Notes under the pieces: generated by a model | Seen by the model: the letters and a program-made list of their open reading frames with translations, nothing else | Databases searched by the model: none | What the model was told of the DNA's origin: nothing | Source of the DNA: Candidatus Pseudogracilibacillus intestinigallinarum | GTDB lineage: Bacteria; Bacillota; Bacilli; Bacillales; Amphibacillaceae | Length of the DNA stretch: 44,520 nucleotides | Assembly: GCA_019113205.1 (NCBI GenBank) | Contig: DXHX01000159.1 | Span: forward strand, 1 to 44,520 | Direction of reading: 5' to 3' | In this document: positions 16,862-24,618 of the stretch, one piece after another | Numbering within the stretch: the first letter of the stretch is position 1 | Layout of the letters: the number at the start of each line of letters is the position of its first letter | Program-made: the position numbers and the translations under genes

Positions 16862-18058
16862 TTATTGATTATGTTTCCAAGCAGGGAGCATTTTATTTAA
16901 TGGTTTATCCTGACGATATCCAAGCACATATTCCGCTTGCATAATTGTATGAATTTCACGCGTTCCCTCATATATTACCGGTGCCTTTGAATTCCGTAAA
17001 TATCGTTCGACAGGATATTCGTCTGAAAAACCGTATGCTCCATGAATTTGTACGGCATCGTCTGCCGCTTTATTCGCAAAATCACATGCCTGCCATTTAG
17101 CGAGAGATGTTTCTCGAGTATTTCTTTTACCTGCATTTTTTAATGCACCTGCTCGGTAAACGAGTAATCGACTCATTTGTAACCCAGCTTCCATATTGGC
17201 AATCATTTGCTGTACAAGTTGATGTTCACCTATCGGTTTTCCAAATGTTTTTCTTTCGTTGCAATAGGTGACTGAGGATTCTAAACAAGCCATGATTGTT
17301 CCAACAGCACCAGCTGCAACAGTGAAACGTCCATTATCAAGCGCAGACATTGCTATTTTGAATCCCTCTCCTTCTTGACCGAGTAAATTTTTCTTCGGTA
17401 TTTTCACGTCATCAAAAAAAATTTCTCCTGTATTTCCAGCACGTATACCTAATTTACCTTTAATTGGCTTTGAAGAAAAACCTGGAAAATCTCTTTCCAC
17501 GATGAATGCAGAAATGCCGTGATGTTTTTTTTCTTTCTTCGTATAGGCAAAAACGATAAAATGATCTGCAATATCAGATAAGGAAATCCAAGTTTTTTGT
17601 CCATTTAAAATATAGTAGTCACCATCAGCATAAGCTGTCGCCTCCATTGCAACGACATCAGAACCAGCATTTGGCTCTGTTAAACCAAATGCACCAATCT
17701 TTTCCCCTTTTGCTTGAGGAACTAAATATTGTTGTTTTTGTGCTTCATTTCCCCATTGTAGTAATGTCATGCTATTTAATCCGGTATGTACCGATACGGC
17801 TGTTCGAAATGCATTATCTCCACGTTCTAATTCTTCACAGACGATTGCTAGTGCATTATAATCCATTCCACTTCCTCCATATGCCTCTGGTATACAAACA
17901 CCCATAAAGCCACTCTTTGCCAATTCATGCATAACTGACGGATCAAATGCCCCTTCACGATCCCATTTTGCTATATAAGGCATAATTTTTTCATCAACAA
18001 ATTGACGTGTAGTTTTACGTAATAAAGTTTGTTCATCAGAAAAATCGAAATGCATCAT
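16862..18058 (-). CDS. Acyl-CoA dehydrogenase
   Basis: A 398-residue FAD enzyme that oxidises an acyl-CoA to the 2-enoyl-CoA and passes electrons to ETF. Family motifs: FGLTEPNAGSD near residue 130, WISLSDIADHF, RKTFGKPIGEHQLVQ and AVQIHGAYGFSDEYPVERYLR. The catalytic Glu lies in VIYEGTREIH near residue 370. It has the length of short/branched-chain or glutaryl-CoA dehydrogenases. The chain-length specificity cannot be read with confidence. It converges on the lysine operon, so a role in glutaryl-CoA oxidation is possible but unproven. GAGGAG lies before two adjacent ATGs (18058, 18055). Its leader contains a terminator (see separate entry). Confidence 0.9.
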   Translation of the reverse strand: MMHFDFSDEQTLLRKTTRQFVDEKIMPYIAKWDREGAFDPSVMHELAKSGFMGVCIPEAYGGSGMDYNALAIVCEELERGDNAFRTAVSVHTGLNSMTLLQWGNEAQKQQYLVPQAKGEKIGAFGLTEPNAGSDVVAMEATAYADGDYYILNGQKTWISLSDIADHFIVFAYTKKEKKHHGISAFIVERDFPGFSSKPIKGKLGIRAGNTGEIFFDDVKIPKKNLLGQEGEGFKIAMSALDNGRFTVAAGAVGTIMACLESSVTYCNERKTFGKPIGEHQLVQQMIANMEAGLQMSRLLVYRAGALKNAGKRNTRETSLAKWQACDFANKAADDAVQIHGAYGFSDEYPVERYLRNSKAPVIYEGTREIHTIMQAEYVLGYRQDKPLNKMLPAWKHNQ

Positions 18059-18083
18059 ACATACTCCTCTCCAAAAATCTACT

Positions 18084-18164
18084 AAAGAAAAAGCCAGTTC
18101 TAGCTAACTTATTCATCAAGTTAATCTAAAACTGGCCACATACTCTTTAAACACATGAAAGAGT
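18084..18164 (-). promoter_or_regulatory. Leader terminator (attenuator candidate) of the acyl-CoA dehydrogenase gene
   Basis: On the minus strand, a hairpin whose outer arms are GCCAGTT and AACTGGC (18136-18093), extended by TAACTT with AAGTTA, is followed by TTTTTCTTT. Just upstream is a second hairpin, ACTCTTT with AAAGAGT (18164-18142). Both lie between the promoter at 18278-18250 and the start codon at 18058, so transcription must pass an intrinsic terminator to reach the gene. No known riboswitch or T-box motif is visible. Confidence 0.6.
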
Positions 18165-18249
18165 TAGGGAGATTGATTATTAACTATATATTACAATATT
18201 CAGATAATTTTGTAAATAGGTTTTGTTATAAATGAGCAATAAAGATGTA

Positions 18250-18278
18250 ACAATAGAGCTAATTTAAAAAGTTGTCAA
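18250..18278 (-). promoter_or_regulatory. SigA promoter of the acyl-CoA dehydrogenase gene
   Basis: On the minus strand, a perfect TTGACA (18278-18273) and TATTGT (18255-18250) are separated by exactly 17 bp. The predicted start point near 18243 gives a leader of about 185 nt. Confidence 0.75.
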
Positions 18279-18452
18279 TACAATATTTGTGGTAAAGACA
18301 TCCATTTTATTAAATATTATCCAAGAAGTAGAATCACAAAAAAGCACTATGTAAAGGTTTATAAAGTTGCTTTATGTACTGGAAAAATACGGTCGTAATA
18401 TAACAAAAAATAAATGCTATGATAAATGCACAAACGAAAAGGAGTGGAAAGA

Positions 18453-19079
18453 ATGAGTAAGAGATTTTTTATAACAATGTTTGCAATTGCGTGTGTATGG
18501 GTGGGAGCAGGTGATCACGTTTTTGCATCCGCAACAATGCCTGTTGATGAACAAAATGGTGTACAACAGCCATCAACTGAGCAAGATAGTTCTTCATTTG
18601 ATCATTGGTGGAATCAGTGGTTTCCAAATCAAACTGAACAAGAGGTAGAGCAAGTTCCAGGAGAAGAAGAACCACCTACTGAAGAAGTTAGTGATCAAGA
18701 AATTAGTGCTTTCGAACAGGAAGTATTAACATTAACGAATGTAGAACGTGAAAAAAATGGTTTAGCCCCGTTACAACTTGATGTGAAATTAAGTGAAGTT
18801 GCTCGTGAAAAATCAAATGATATGGCGAAAAATGGATACTTTGATCACCAAAGCCCAACATATGGTTCGCCGTTTGATATGATGAAACAGTTTGGTATTA
18901 CATATCGAACAGCGGGTGAAAATATTGCAATGGGTCAACGTACACCGGCAGAAGTTGTCGATGCTTGGATGAATAGTGAAGGACACCGTGCAAATATTTT
19001 AAACAAAGATTATACACATATCGGTATTGGGTATATTGAAGATGGCAACTATTGGACACAACAGTTTATCGGAAAATAA
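18453..19079 (+). CDS. Secreted CAP (SCP/PR1) domain protein, YkwD-like
   Basis: A 208-residue protein. Residues 1-27 form a signal peptide (RFFITMFAIACVWVGAGDHVFA). A low-complexity acidic and proline/glutamate-rich linker extends to about residue 90, with WWNQWFP within it. The C-terminal CAP domain (about 95-208) has the family landmarks VLTLTNVEREKNGLAPL, NGYFDHQSP, TAGENIA and WMNSEGHRANIL, including the conserved His residues. Such proteins are exported in spore formers, but their function is not settled. The start at 18453 is set by AAAAGGAG; the ATG at 18426 has no ribosome site. Confidence 0.9.
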   Translation: MSKRFFITMFAIACVWVGAGDHVFASATMPVDEQNGVQQPSTEQDSSSFDHWWNQWFPNQTEQEVEQVPGEEEPPTEEVSDQEISAFEQEVLTLTNVEREKNGLAPLQLDVKLSEVAREKSNDMAKNGYFDHQSPTYGSPFDMMKQFGITYRTAGENIAMGQRTPAEVVDAWMNSEGHRANILNKDYTHIGIGYIEDGNYWTQQFIGK

Positions 19080-19143
19080 TAAATAAGTTGAGCCTGGGTT
19101 GAAACGAAGTTTTCATAAATGCAGAATTAAACCTATTGTAATA

Positions 19144-19189
19144 AAAAAGGTAATTCTAGTAAATTAAAGTTACTAGAGTTACCTTTTTA
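19144..19189 (+). terminator. Intrinsic terminator after the CAP gene
   Basis: AAAAAGGTAATTCTAGTAA pairs with TTACTAGAGTTACCTTTTT across a 7-nt loop, with one mismatch, and runs into TTTTTATTTTATTT. Confidence 0.85.
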
Positions 19190-19494
19190 TTTTATTTGAT
19201 CAAATACGTCACTCCATTAATTTACTGCGCATTCCACGGGTTGAGGACACGGCTTGTCTAAGGTGTTCCTTTCATTGCAATGAAATTGAAATGAAAACGG
19301 GTCCTATTTAACATTAGAAACTAGTTATATTCAAGCCTCTTTTTCATTAAAATGATGGAAAGAAATAGTTTTATGAAGCATATTAATAGATGTATGATCT
19401 CCAAAGAAGTTGTGATTAAAATTATGTTGTTAAATTTCTTTTTCTAATTGCATTATATTTGCGACAATTACATTTACATTTTACGTGAAATTAA

Positions 19495-19523
19495 TTGTAC
19501 TTACTTTAGCTTTCATGTACGAT
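19495..19523 (+). promoter_or_regulatory. Putative SigA promoter of the sppA operon
   Basis: TTGTAC (19495-19500) and TACGAT (19518-19523) are separated by 17 bp and lie 37 nt before the sppA start codon. Confidence 0.5.
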
Positions 19524-19560
19524 TTTTAATAGAGTAAAATTTAAGGAAGGAAGTTCGCAT

Positions 19561-20550
19561 ATGAATAAAAAACGTTGGATTGCCTTAATTGTTGTAGTGT
19601 CGTTATTCATCGTCTCTATTGGTGTTCAATTTAATACTTCTATTGTCCGGATATCACAAAATGATTTATTTTCGATGAGTGATCCTACATATGATGAAGT
19701 AATAATAGAAGATGGGGATTGGGATGAAAGAATTGCTGTGTTACAACTAAACGGTGTAATTATGGAAGATGTTGTTCCCCCACATATTGGACAAGGATAT
19801 AGCCATTATCGTATGTTAAAAACAATTGAATTAGCAGCAGAAGATGATAGTATAAAAGCCGTCTTATTGCAAATCGATTCTCCAGGTGGAGCAGTAGGAC
19901 CGACAGCAGAAATTCATGAAAGTTTACTTGCATTGCAAGAGGAATATGATAAACCATTTTACGTAACGATGGGGGAAACCGCTGCTTCTGGAGGATATTA
20001 TGCGGCAGCACCGGCTGATAAAATTTTCGCAACACCTAGTACGATTACAGGTTCGATTGGTGTCATTATGGAATCAATGAACTATGCTGGTTTAGCAGAG
20101 AAATATGGCATAACATTCAACACGATCAAAAGTGGAAAACATAAAGATATTATGTCGCCTTCAAGAGAAATGACGAAGGAAGAGGAAGAGATTTTACAAT
20201 CGATGATTGATGAAATGTATGATGAATTCGTCCAAGTTATTGTCGATGGACGTCAAATGACAGAGAAAAAAGTGCGTGAAATTGGAGATGGGCGAGTATA
20301 TACAGGAAACCAAGCTAAAAAAGTTGGACTAGTGGATGAAGTAGGTACATTTAATGATGCATTGGAAGATTTACAGAAAACGTACGGGTTAGAAAATGCA
20401 CAAGTAATTCAATATAACCAGAAAGCAAATATGTTTTCCTATTTTGTAATGGAAGCTAAAAATAAGTTGCAACAAACAGATAGTGAGATAGAGACAGTTA
20501 TGCATTTAATTCGTCAATCAGATAAACCACAAGCAATGTATTTATATTAA
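19561..20550 (+). CDS. sppA: Signal peptide peptidase SppA
   Basis: A 329-residue membrane-anchored serine protease of family S49 that degrades signal peptides left in the membrane. Residues 5-24 are an N-terminal membrane anchor. The catalytic Ser is S143 in ETAASGGYYAA, and the catalytic Lys is K193 in KSGKHKDIMSP. QIDSPGGAVGPT and TITGSIGVIMES are conserved family segments. The Bacillus form is shorter than the E. coli one, and this length fits. GGAAGGAAG precedes the ATG. It heads a run of closely spaced genes to 23413. Confidence 0.95.
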   Translation: MNKKRWIALIVVVSLFIVSIGVQFNTSIVRISQNDLFSMSDPTYDEVIIEDGDWDERIAVLQLNGVIMEDVVPPHIGQGYSHYRMLKTIELAAEDDSIKAVLLQIDSPGGAVGPTAEIHESLLALQEEYDKPFYVTMGETAASGGYYAAAPADKIFATPSTITGSIGVIMESMNYAGLAEKYGITFNTIKSGKHKDIMSPSREMTKEEEEILQSMIDEMYDEFVQVIVDGRQMTEKKVREIGDGRVYTGNQAKKVGLVDEVGTFNDALEDLQKTYGLENAQVIQYNQKANMFSYFVMEAKNKLQQTDSEIETVMHLIRQSDKPQAMYLY

Positions 20551-20567
20551 TAGAAAGGAATATGGAT

Positions 20568-21056
20568 ATGACAACATATGAGTCGTTCATGAAAGAGGAT
20601 GTGGAAGGAACAAACGAATTAAAAGAAGGCGATATGCAGTTTGCAGGATTTTGGTTGCGGTTTTGGGCATATTTAGTCGATATTATTGTTATTATTAGTT
20701 TACAAGGTATTATCGTAGATTCACTTTTACCTATAAACATCCAAGAAAAATCATTGTTTCCTTTATGGTCTGTTTCTGTTATTGTTTCTACTATTATTTA
20801 TTATGCATATTTTGTTTGTATGACGAAGTTTTTTCAGGCGACATTAGGAAAAATGGTTTTCGGTTTAAAAGTAGTTCGAAAAGATGGTGCTACAATCAAG
20901 TGGATAGATTTATTATTCCGCGAAGTTGTAGGGCGATTTATTTATAATATTACGTTCGGCTTTAAATTATTATATTTGATTGTAGCATTTACAAAAGAAA
21001 AAACAGGGATTCATGATATGATAGGTCATACAAGGGTAATTCTTATTCGACCATGA
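20568..21056 (+). CDS. RDD family membrane protein (YteJ-like)
   Basis: A 162-residue protein. The RDD-type motif appears as AGFWLRFWAYLVDIIVI near residue 27, with an LGKMVFGLKVVRKDG segment typical of the family. About three membrane helices are visible. RDD proteins have been proposed to move ions or osmolytes, but most are uncharacterised. In B. subtilis yteJ follows sppA, as here. AGAAAGGA fits ATG 20568 slightly better than ATG 20562. Confidence 0.87.
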   Translation: MTTYESFMKEDVEGTNELKEGDMQFAGFWLRFWAYLVDIIVIISLQGIIVDSLLPINIQEKSLFPLWSVSVIVSTIIYYAYFVCMTKFFQATLGKMVFGLKVVRKDGATIKWIDLLFREVVGRFIYNITFGFKLLYLIVAFTKEKTGIHDMIGHTRVILIRP

Positions 21057-21073
21057 AAGGAGCATCAGCACAT

Positions 21074-21739
21074 ATGTGTGGACGTTATACAATTTTGCAA
21101 GATAAGCAAACCATTATAGATCGATTCCAAATTGGAACAGATATTGCAAATTTTGAAATGAGTTATAATGTAGCACCAGGTCAAAATGTGCTAGCTGTCA
21201 TCCATGATGGCACAAAAAGACGGGCAGGATATTTGAAATGGGGTTTAGTTCCGTCTTGGTCAAAAGATAAAAAAATCGGCTCGAAAATGATTAATGCTCG
21301 AAGTGAAACAGCACATCAAAAGCCGAGTTTTAAACAACTTATGGCGAGGAAACGTTGTATTGTTATTGCAGATAGTTTCTATGAGTGGCAACGAACAGAC
21401 ATGGAAAGAATTCCGAAACGTATTCAAGTAGATGGGACACATTTATTTAGTTTTGCAGCGCTATGGGATAAGTGGGAAGATGAAAATGGTCCTTTGTTTA
21501 CGTGCACGCTTCTTACAAAGGAAGCAAATGAATCCATTCGTTCCGTTCATCACCGAATGCCGATTATTTTATCGGAAGAAGCGGAAGATGTTTGGTTAAA
21601 AGATAGTTTCCGTAATGCGGCAGAAGCAAAGCAATTTTTAGATGAAGTAGACGATGTTCATTTTCATTATTATACTGTAAGCGATGTGGTAAATAACGTG
21701 AAACATAATGAAAAAGCATGTATTGAACCTATTTCATAA
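21074..21739 (+). CDS. SRAP-domain protein (YedK/HMCES family)
   Basis: A 221-residue protein that, by family, crosslinks to abasic sites in single-stranded DNA through its N-terminal cysteine. MCGRYT places the active Cys at position 2, which fixes the start at ATG 21074 and excludes the upstream in-frame ATG at 21053. Other conserved residues are seen in MINARSETA, SFYEWQR (active Glu) and VHHRMPIIL (active His). The Shine-Dalgarno AAAGGAG is 11 nt away, somewhat far. The gene follows the RDD gene by 17 nt. Confidence 0.93.
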   Translation: MCGRYTILQDKQTIIDRFQIGTDIANFEMSYNVAPGQNVLAVIHDGTKRRAGYLKWGLVPSWSKDKKIGSKMINARSETAHQKPSFKQLMARKRCIVIADSFYEWQRTDMERIPKRIQVDGTHLFSFAALWDKWEDENGPLFTCTLLTKEANESIRSVHHRMPIILSEEAEDVWLKDSFRNAAEAKQFLDEVDDVHFHYYTVSDVVNNVKHNEKACIEPIS

Positions 21740-21780
21740 ACATTGTACAATATAAAAAAATAGTATATTGGAGAGATCAT

Positions 21781-22260
21781 ATGGTACGTGTATTATTCGT
21801 GTGTTTAGGAAATATTTGTAGATCCCCAATGGCGGAAGCGGTTTTTCGTCATAAAGTAAAGGAAGCAGGATTGGAAAATAAGATTGAAGTAGATTCTGCT
21901 GGGACAGCCAGTTGGCATACAGGTAAACAGCCACATCATGGTACAAGGGGAAAATTAGATACGTTAGAAATTTCATATGATGGTATGCGAGCAAGGCAAG
22001 TAAATGAAAAAGATTTCGAGACATTTGATTATGTATTAGCAATGGATGAACAAAATATATTAGATATAGAAGATATTTATTCATTTGATAAAAAGAAGCT
22101 TCATTTTGGCAAATTAATGGATATTGTAGAAAATCCAAAGGAAGTCAATGTACCAGACCCATATTTTACAGGGAATTTTGATTATACATATGAATTAGTA
22201 AGTGAAGCATGTGATGCTTTATTAAAAAAAATTAAAACAGAACATAAAATAAATGGTTAG
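21781..22260 (+). CDS. yfkJ: Low-molecular-weight protein-tyrosine phosphatase (YfkJ-like)
   Basis: A 159-residue cytosolic phosphatase. The P-loop C-X5-R(S) is CLGNICRS at residues 8-15, and the general-acid Asp lies in VPDPYF near residue 126. Both are intact. The order phosphatase, YtxH-like protein, YihY membrane protein matches yfkJ-yfkI-yfkH of B. subtilis, where YfkJ has been linked to stress resistance. The next gene starts 11 nt downstream. Confidence 0.93.
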   Translation: MVRVLFVCLGNICRSPMAEAVFRHKVKEAGLENKIEVDSAGTASWHTGKQPHHGTRGKLDTLEISYDGMRARQVNEKDFETFDYVLAMDEQNILDIEDIYSFDKKKLHFGKLMDIVENPKEVNVPDPYFTGNFDYTYELVSEACDALLKKIKTEHKING

Positions 22261-22271
22261 GAGACAGGAAA

Positions 22272-22544
22272 ATGGGGAAAAGAAAACTATTAACAGGAAT
22301 TATTGCAGGAGCGGCAATTGGTGGAGTCGTTAGTTTATTTAATAAGGAAACACGTGCATATGCAAAGGACGGTCTCGTACAATTGAAAGATAATGTAACA
22401 GACTGTATTGCAAACCCATCGGAAGTGATTGACCAAATGAAAGATACAGTGCAATCTGTATCATCTTTTGTAGAAAATAATGTAGACGGTGCGGTCAACA
22501 CATTGGAACAAGTCGAATCAACTGTAAATAGATTTTTAAAATAA
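22272..22544 (+). CDS. YtxH-like small protein (YfkI position)
   Basis: A 90-residue protein with an N-terminal glycine/alanine-rich hydrophobic segment (LLTGIIAGAAIGGVVSLF) and an amphipathic, probably helical remainder. This is the YtxH/general-stress layout. Its position between the phosphatase and the YihY gene equals that of yfkI. The ribosome site is AGGAGACAGG. Function unknown. Confidence 0.8.
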   Translation: MGKRKLLTGIIAGAAIGGVVSLFNKETRAYAKDGLVQLKDNVTDCIANPSEVIDQMKDTVQSVSSFVENNVDGAVNTLEQVESTVNRFLK

Positions 22545-22582
22545 AATGATGTTGTTTTGTAAATGGGAGAGAGGGAAAAAAT

Positions 22583-23413
22583 ATGCAAAAAATCATTCGA
22601 TTTTCAAAGGAAATGACACGTCGAATAGGTGAGGCAGACGTGATGGGCCTATCTGCACAATTGGCATACTTTTTCCTTTTATCTTTATTTCCGTTTTTAC
22701 TATTCTTAGTAACATTATTAGGTTTTTTGCCAATTCAAGTAGATGAATTTTTAGATAGTATCGGTACATACTTGCCTGAAGAAGTAGTCGTGATGATTGA
22801 ATCGAACTTAACGAATCTAGTAAATACGAGAAGTGGTGGATTGTTATCTGTTAGTATACTAGGTACAATTTGGTCTGCATCTAATGCATTTAATGCTATT
22901 GCAAAATCATTTAACAAAGCATATCAAATTGAGGAAGAACGTTCCTTCATAAAAAATCGTTTAGTAGCATTTGTTTTAATGTTTGTTCTTATTATAGTTG
23001 TTGCAGTTGCATTATTGCTATCGGTTTTTGGTAAATTAATTGGAGAAAAGTTATTCGGTTTAATCGGATTACATAGTTTGGCAGATATATGGGATCTCGT
23101 CCGTCTTTCAGCGAGTTCTTTAACATTCTTTGTCGCATTCGTTATTTTGTATAAATTCGCACCAAATAGAAAGATTAAAGTGACGTATGTTGTATGGGGC
23201 GCATTATTTACGACAATTTTATGGCAAATTGCATCTTTAGGCTTTTCGTTTTATGTCAATACATTAGGAAACTATTCAGCGACATATGGAAGTTTAGGAA
23301 CAGTCATTATATTAATGATTTGGTTTTATTTATCAGGAATTATCATTAATACTGGTGGAGTATTAAATGCTTATATTTTAGATATGAAAGAAAATAAATA
23401 TGAAGTGAAATAG
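22583..23413 (+). CDS. YihY/BrkB family inner-membrane protein (YfkH-like)
   Basis: A 276-residue protein with six membrane helices. YihY family landmarks are GLSAQLAYFFLLSLFPFLLF near the N-terminus, IGTIWSASNAFNAI, and the closing YGSLGTVIILMIWFYLSGII. The family was once annotated as ribonuclease BN, which is not supported. Its true role is unsettled. It is the last gene of the sppA-led run and is followed by a terminator. Confidence 0.9.
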   Translation: MQKIIRFSKEMTRRIGEADVMGLSAQLAYFFLLSLFPFLLFLVTLLGFLPIQVDEFLDSIGTYLPEEVVVMIESNLTNLVNTRSGGLLSVSILGTIWSASNAFNAIAKSFNKAYQIEEERSFIKNRLVAFVLMFVLIIVVAVALLLSVFGKLIGEKLFGLIGLHSLADIWDLVRLSASSLTFFVAFVILYKFAPNRKIKVTYVVWGALFTTILWQIASLGFSFYVNTLGNYSATYGSLGTVIILMIWFYLSGIIINTGGVLNAYILDMKENKYEVK

Positions 23414-23446
23414 ACTTTGTGGTCATGTAAGATTTAACTATGTGAA

Positions 23447-23493
23447 AGGCGCCATTTTTAGGAGATCAATCTCCTGAAAATGGCGCCTTTTTT
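23447..23493 (+). terminator. Intrinsic terminator after the YihY gene
   Basis: AGGCGCCATTTTTAGGAGA pairs with TCTCCTGAAAATGGCGCCT, followed by TTTTTT. It is an unusually GC-rich and strong stem for this region. Confidence 0.93.
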
Positions 23494-23929
23494 GCTGCTA
23501 TATCATATTTTGTCAAAATGACTAAACAACCTAAAGTAATAAAAGCAAAAATAAATATCATTTTATTTTTCGAGATGATGAAATCTTTATTATCATTGTT
23601 GTGAAAGTAATTGAGAATTCAAATGTATATATAATAAAGGGTAAATATTAAAAAAATCGAAGTTATTTATATTGATTTTAATTTAGAATTGATTATAATA
23701 AGTAATTGTGGATGCATAAAAATTAATTTTTATAAGAGTTTTCATGTTTGAAAAATGTGTTCATATTCGTTTTATTCTTAATTGAGAAATTGATCTTGTA
23801 AATGAGATTCAAGAAGTATGGAAATGATGGATGAGAATACATAAAAAGACATGTATAACTGTTTTATATATGGAACATACTATATAAAAGACAAGAAATT
23901 GAACGATATGTGACAAAATACACAAACTC

Positions 23930-23958
23930 TTGACAAACGCATCGAAAAGGTAGAGAAT
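23930..23958 (+). promoter_or_regulatory. SigA promoter of ahpCF
   Basis: A perfect TTGACA (23930-23935) is followed after 17 bp by GAGAAT (4 of 6 matches). It lies about 80 nt before the ahpC ATG. Confidence 0.6.
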
Positions 23959-23968
23959 AAATATAAGA

Positions 23969-23983
23969 TTAGAATTATTATTG
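23969..23983 (+). promoter_or_regulatory. PerR-box candidate at the ahpC start point
   Basis: TTAGAATTATTATTG matches the Per-box consensus TTATAATNATTATAA at 12 of 15 positions and lies just downstream of the predicted transcription start. ahpCF is a known PerR target in Bacillus, which supports the assignment, but AT-rich DNA makes chance matches likely. Confidence 0.45.
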
Positions 23984-24036
23984 ATAAGCAATAGGTTGAT
24001 CAATAATATTCAATATATACTTAGGAGGAATTTTTC

Positions 24037-24606
24037 ATGTCATTAATTGGTAAGAAAATCGAAGAATTTAACGCAGAGGCATATAATCCAGCAAACGGAG
24101 AGTTTATCTCGGTATCAGATCAAGATTTACAAGGAAAGTGGAGTATCGTATGTTTTTACCCAGCTGACTTCACATTCGTATGTCCAACAGAATTAGAGGA
24201 CTTACAAAATCAATATGCAGAATTAAAAGAATTAGGAGTAGAAGTATACTCTGTATCAACAGATACTCACTTTACACATAAAGCATGGCACGATCACTCA
24301 GATGCAATTAGCAAAATTGAGTATATTATGATCGGTGACCCTTCACAAAAAATTTCACGTAACTTTGACGTGTTAGATGAAGATGCAGGTCTTGCACAAC
24401 GTGGAACATTCATCATCGATCCAGATGGTGTTGTACAAGCTGCTGAAATTAACGCAGATGGAATCGGACGTGACGCAAGTACTTTAGTTTCTAAAATTAA
24501 AGCAGCTCAATACGTACGTAATAACCCAGGCGAAGTTTGCCCAGCTAAATGGGAAGAAGGCGCTGAAACATTAAAGCCTAGCTTAGACTTAGTAGGAAAA
24601 ATTTAA
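24037..24606 (+). CDS. ahpC: Alkyl hydroperoxide reductase subunit C (peroxiredoxin)
   Basis: A 189-residue typical 2-Cys peroxiredoxin that reduces hydrogen peroxide and organic hydroperoxides. The peroxidatic Cys is C49 in FTFVCPTE, and the resolving Cys is C168 in [10 protein letters not shown]. Synonymous codon choice appears skewed compared with neighbours (frequent TAC, TTC, CGT), as expected of a highly expressed gene. TAGGAGG precedes the ATG. ahpF follows 12 nt later. Confidence 0.97.
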   Translation: MSLIGKKIEEFNAEAYNPANGEFISVSDQDLQGKWSIVCFYPADFTFVCPTELEDLQNQYAELKELGVEVYSVSTDTHFTHKAWHDHSDAISKIEYIMIGDPSQKISRNFDVLDEDAGLAQRGTFIIDPDGVVQAAEINADGIGRDASTLVSKIKAAQYVRNNPGEVCPAKWEEGAETLKPSLDLVGKI

Positions 24607-24618
24607 GGAGTGCTTTAA

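Larger units (their letters stand above)
19080..19560. other. Non-coding stretch between the CAP gene and sppA
   Basis: It holds a terminator (19144-19189), the sppA promoter, and possibly a decayed long inverted repeat whose ends may be GAGCCTGGGTTGAA at 19089-19102 and TTCAAGCCTC at about 19331-19340. No gene is seen. Confidence 0.5.
23494..24036. other. Long AT-rich upstream region of ahpC
   Basis: About 430 nt of very AT-rich DNA precede the ahpC promoter with no recognisable gene. TTAGAATT followed by GATTATAA near 23684-23699 resembles a PerR box with one extra base in the centre. A minus-strand frame at 23809-24003 crosses the promoter and is judged a chance frame. Confidence 0.5.
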
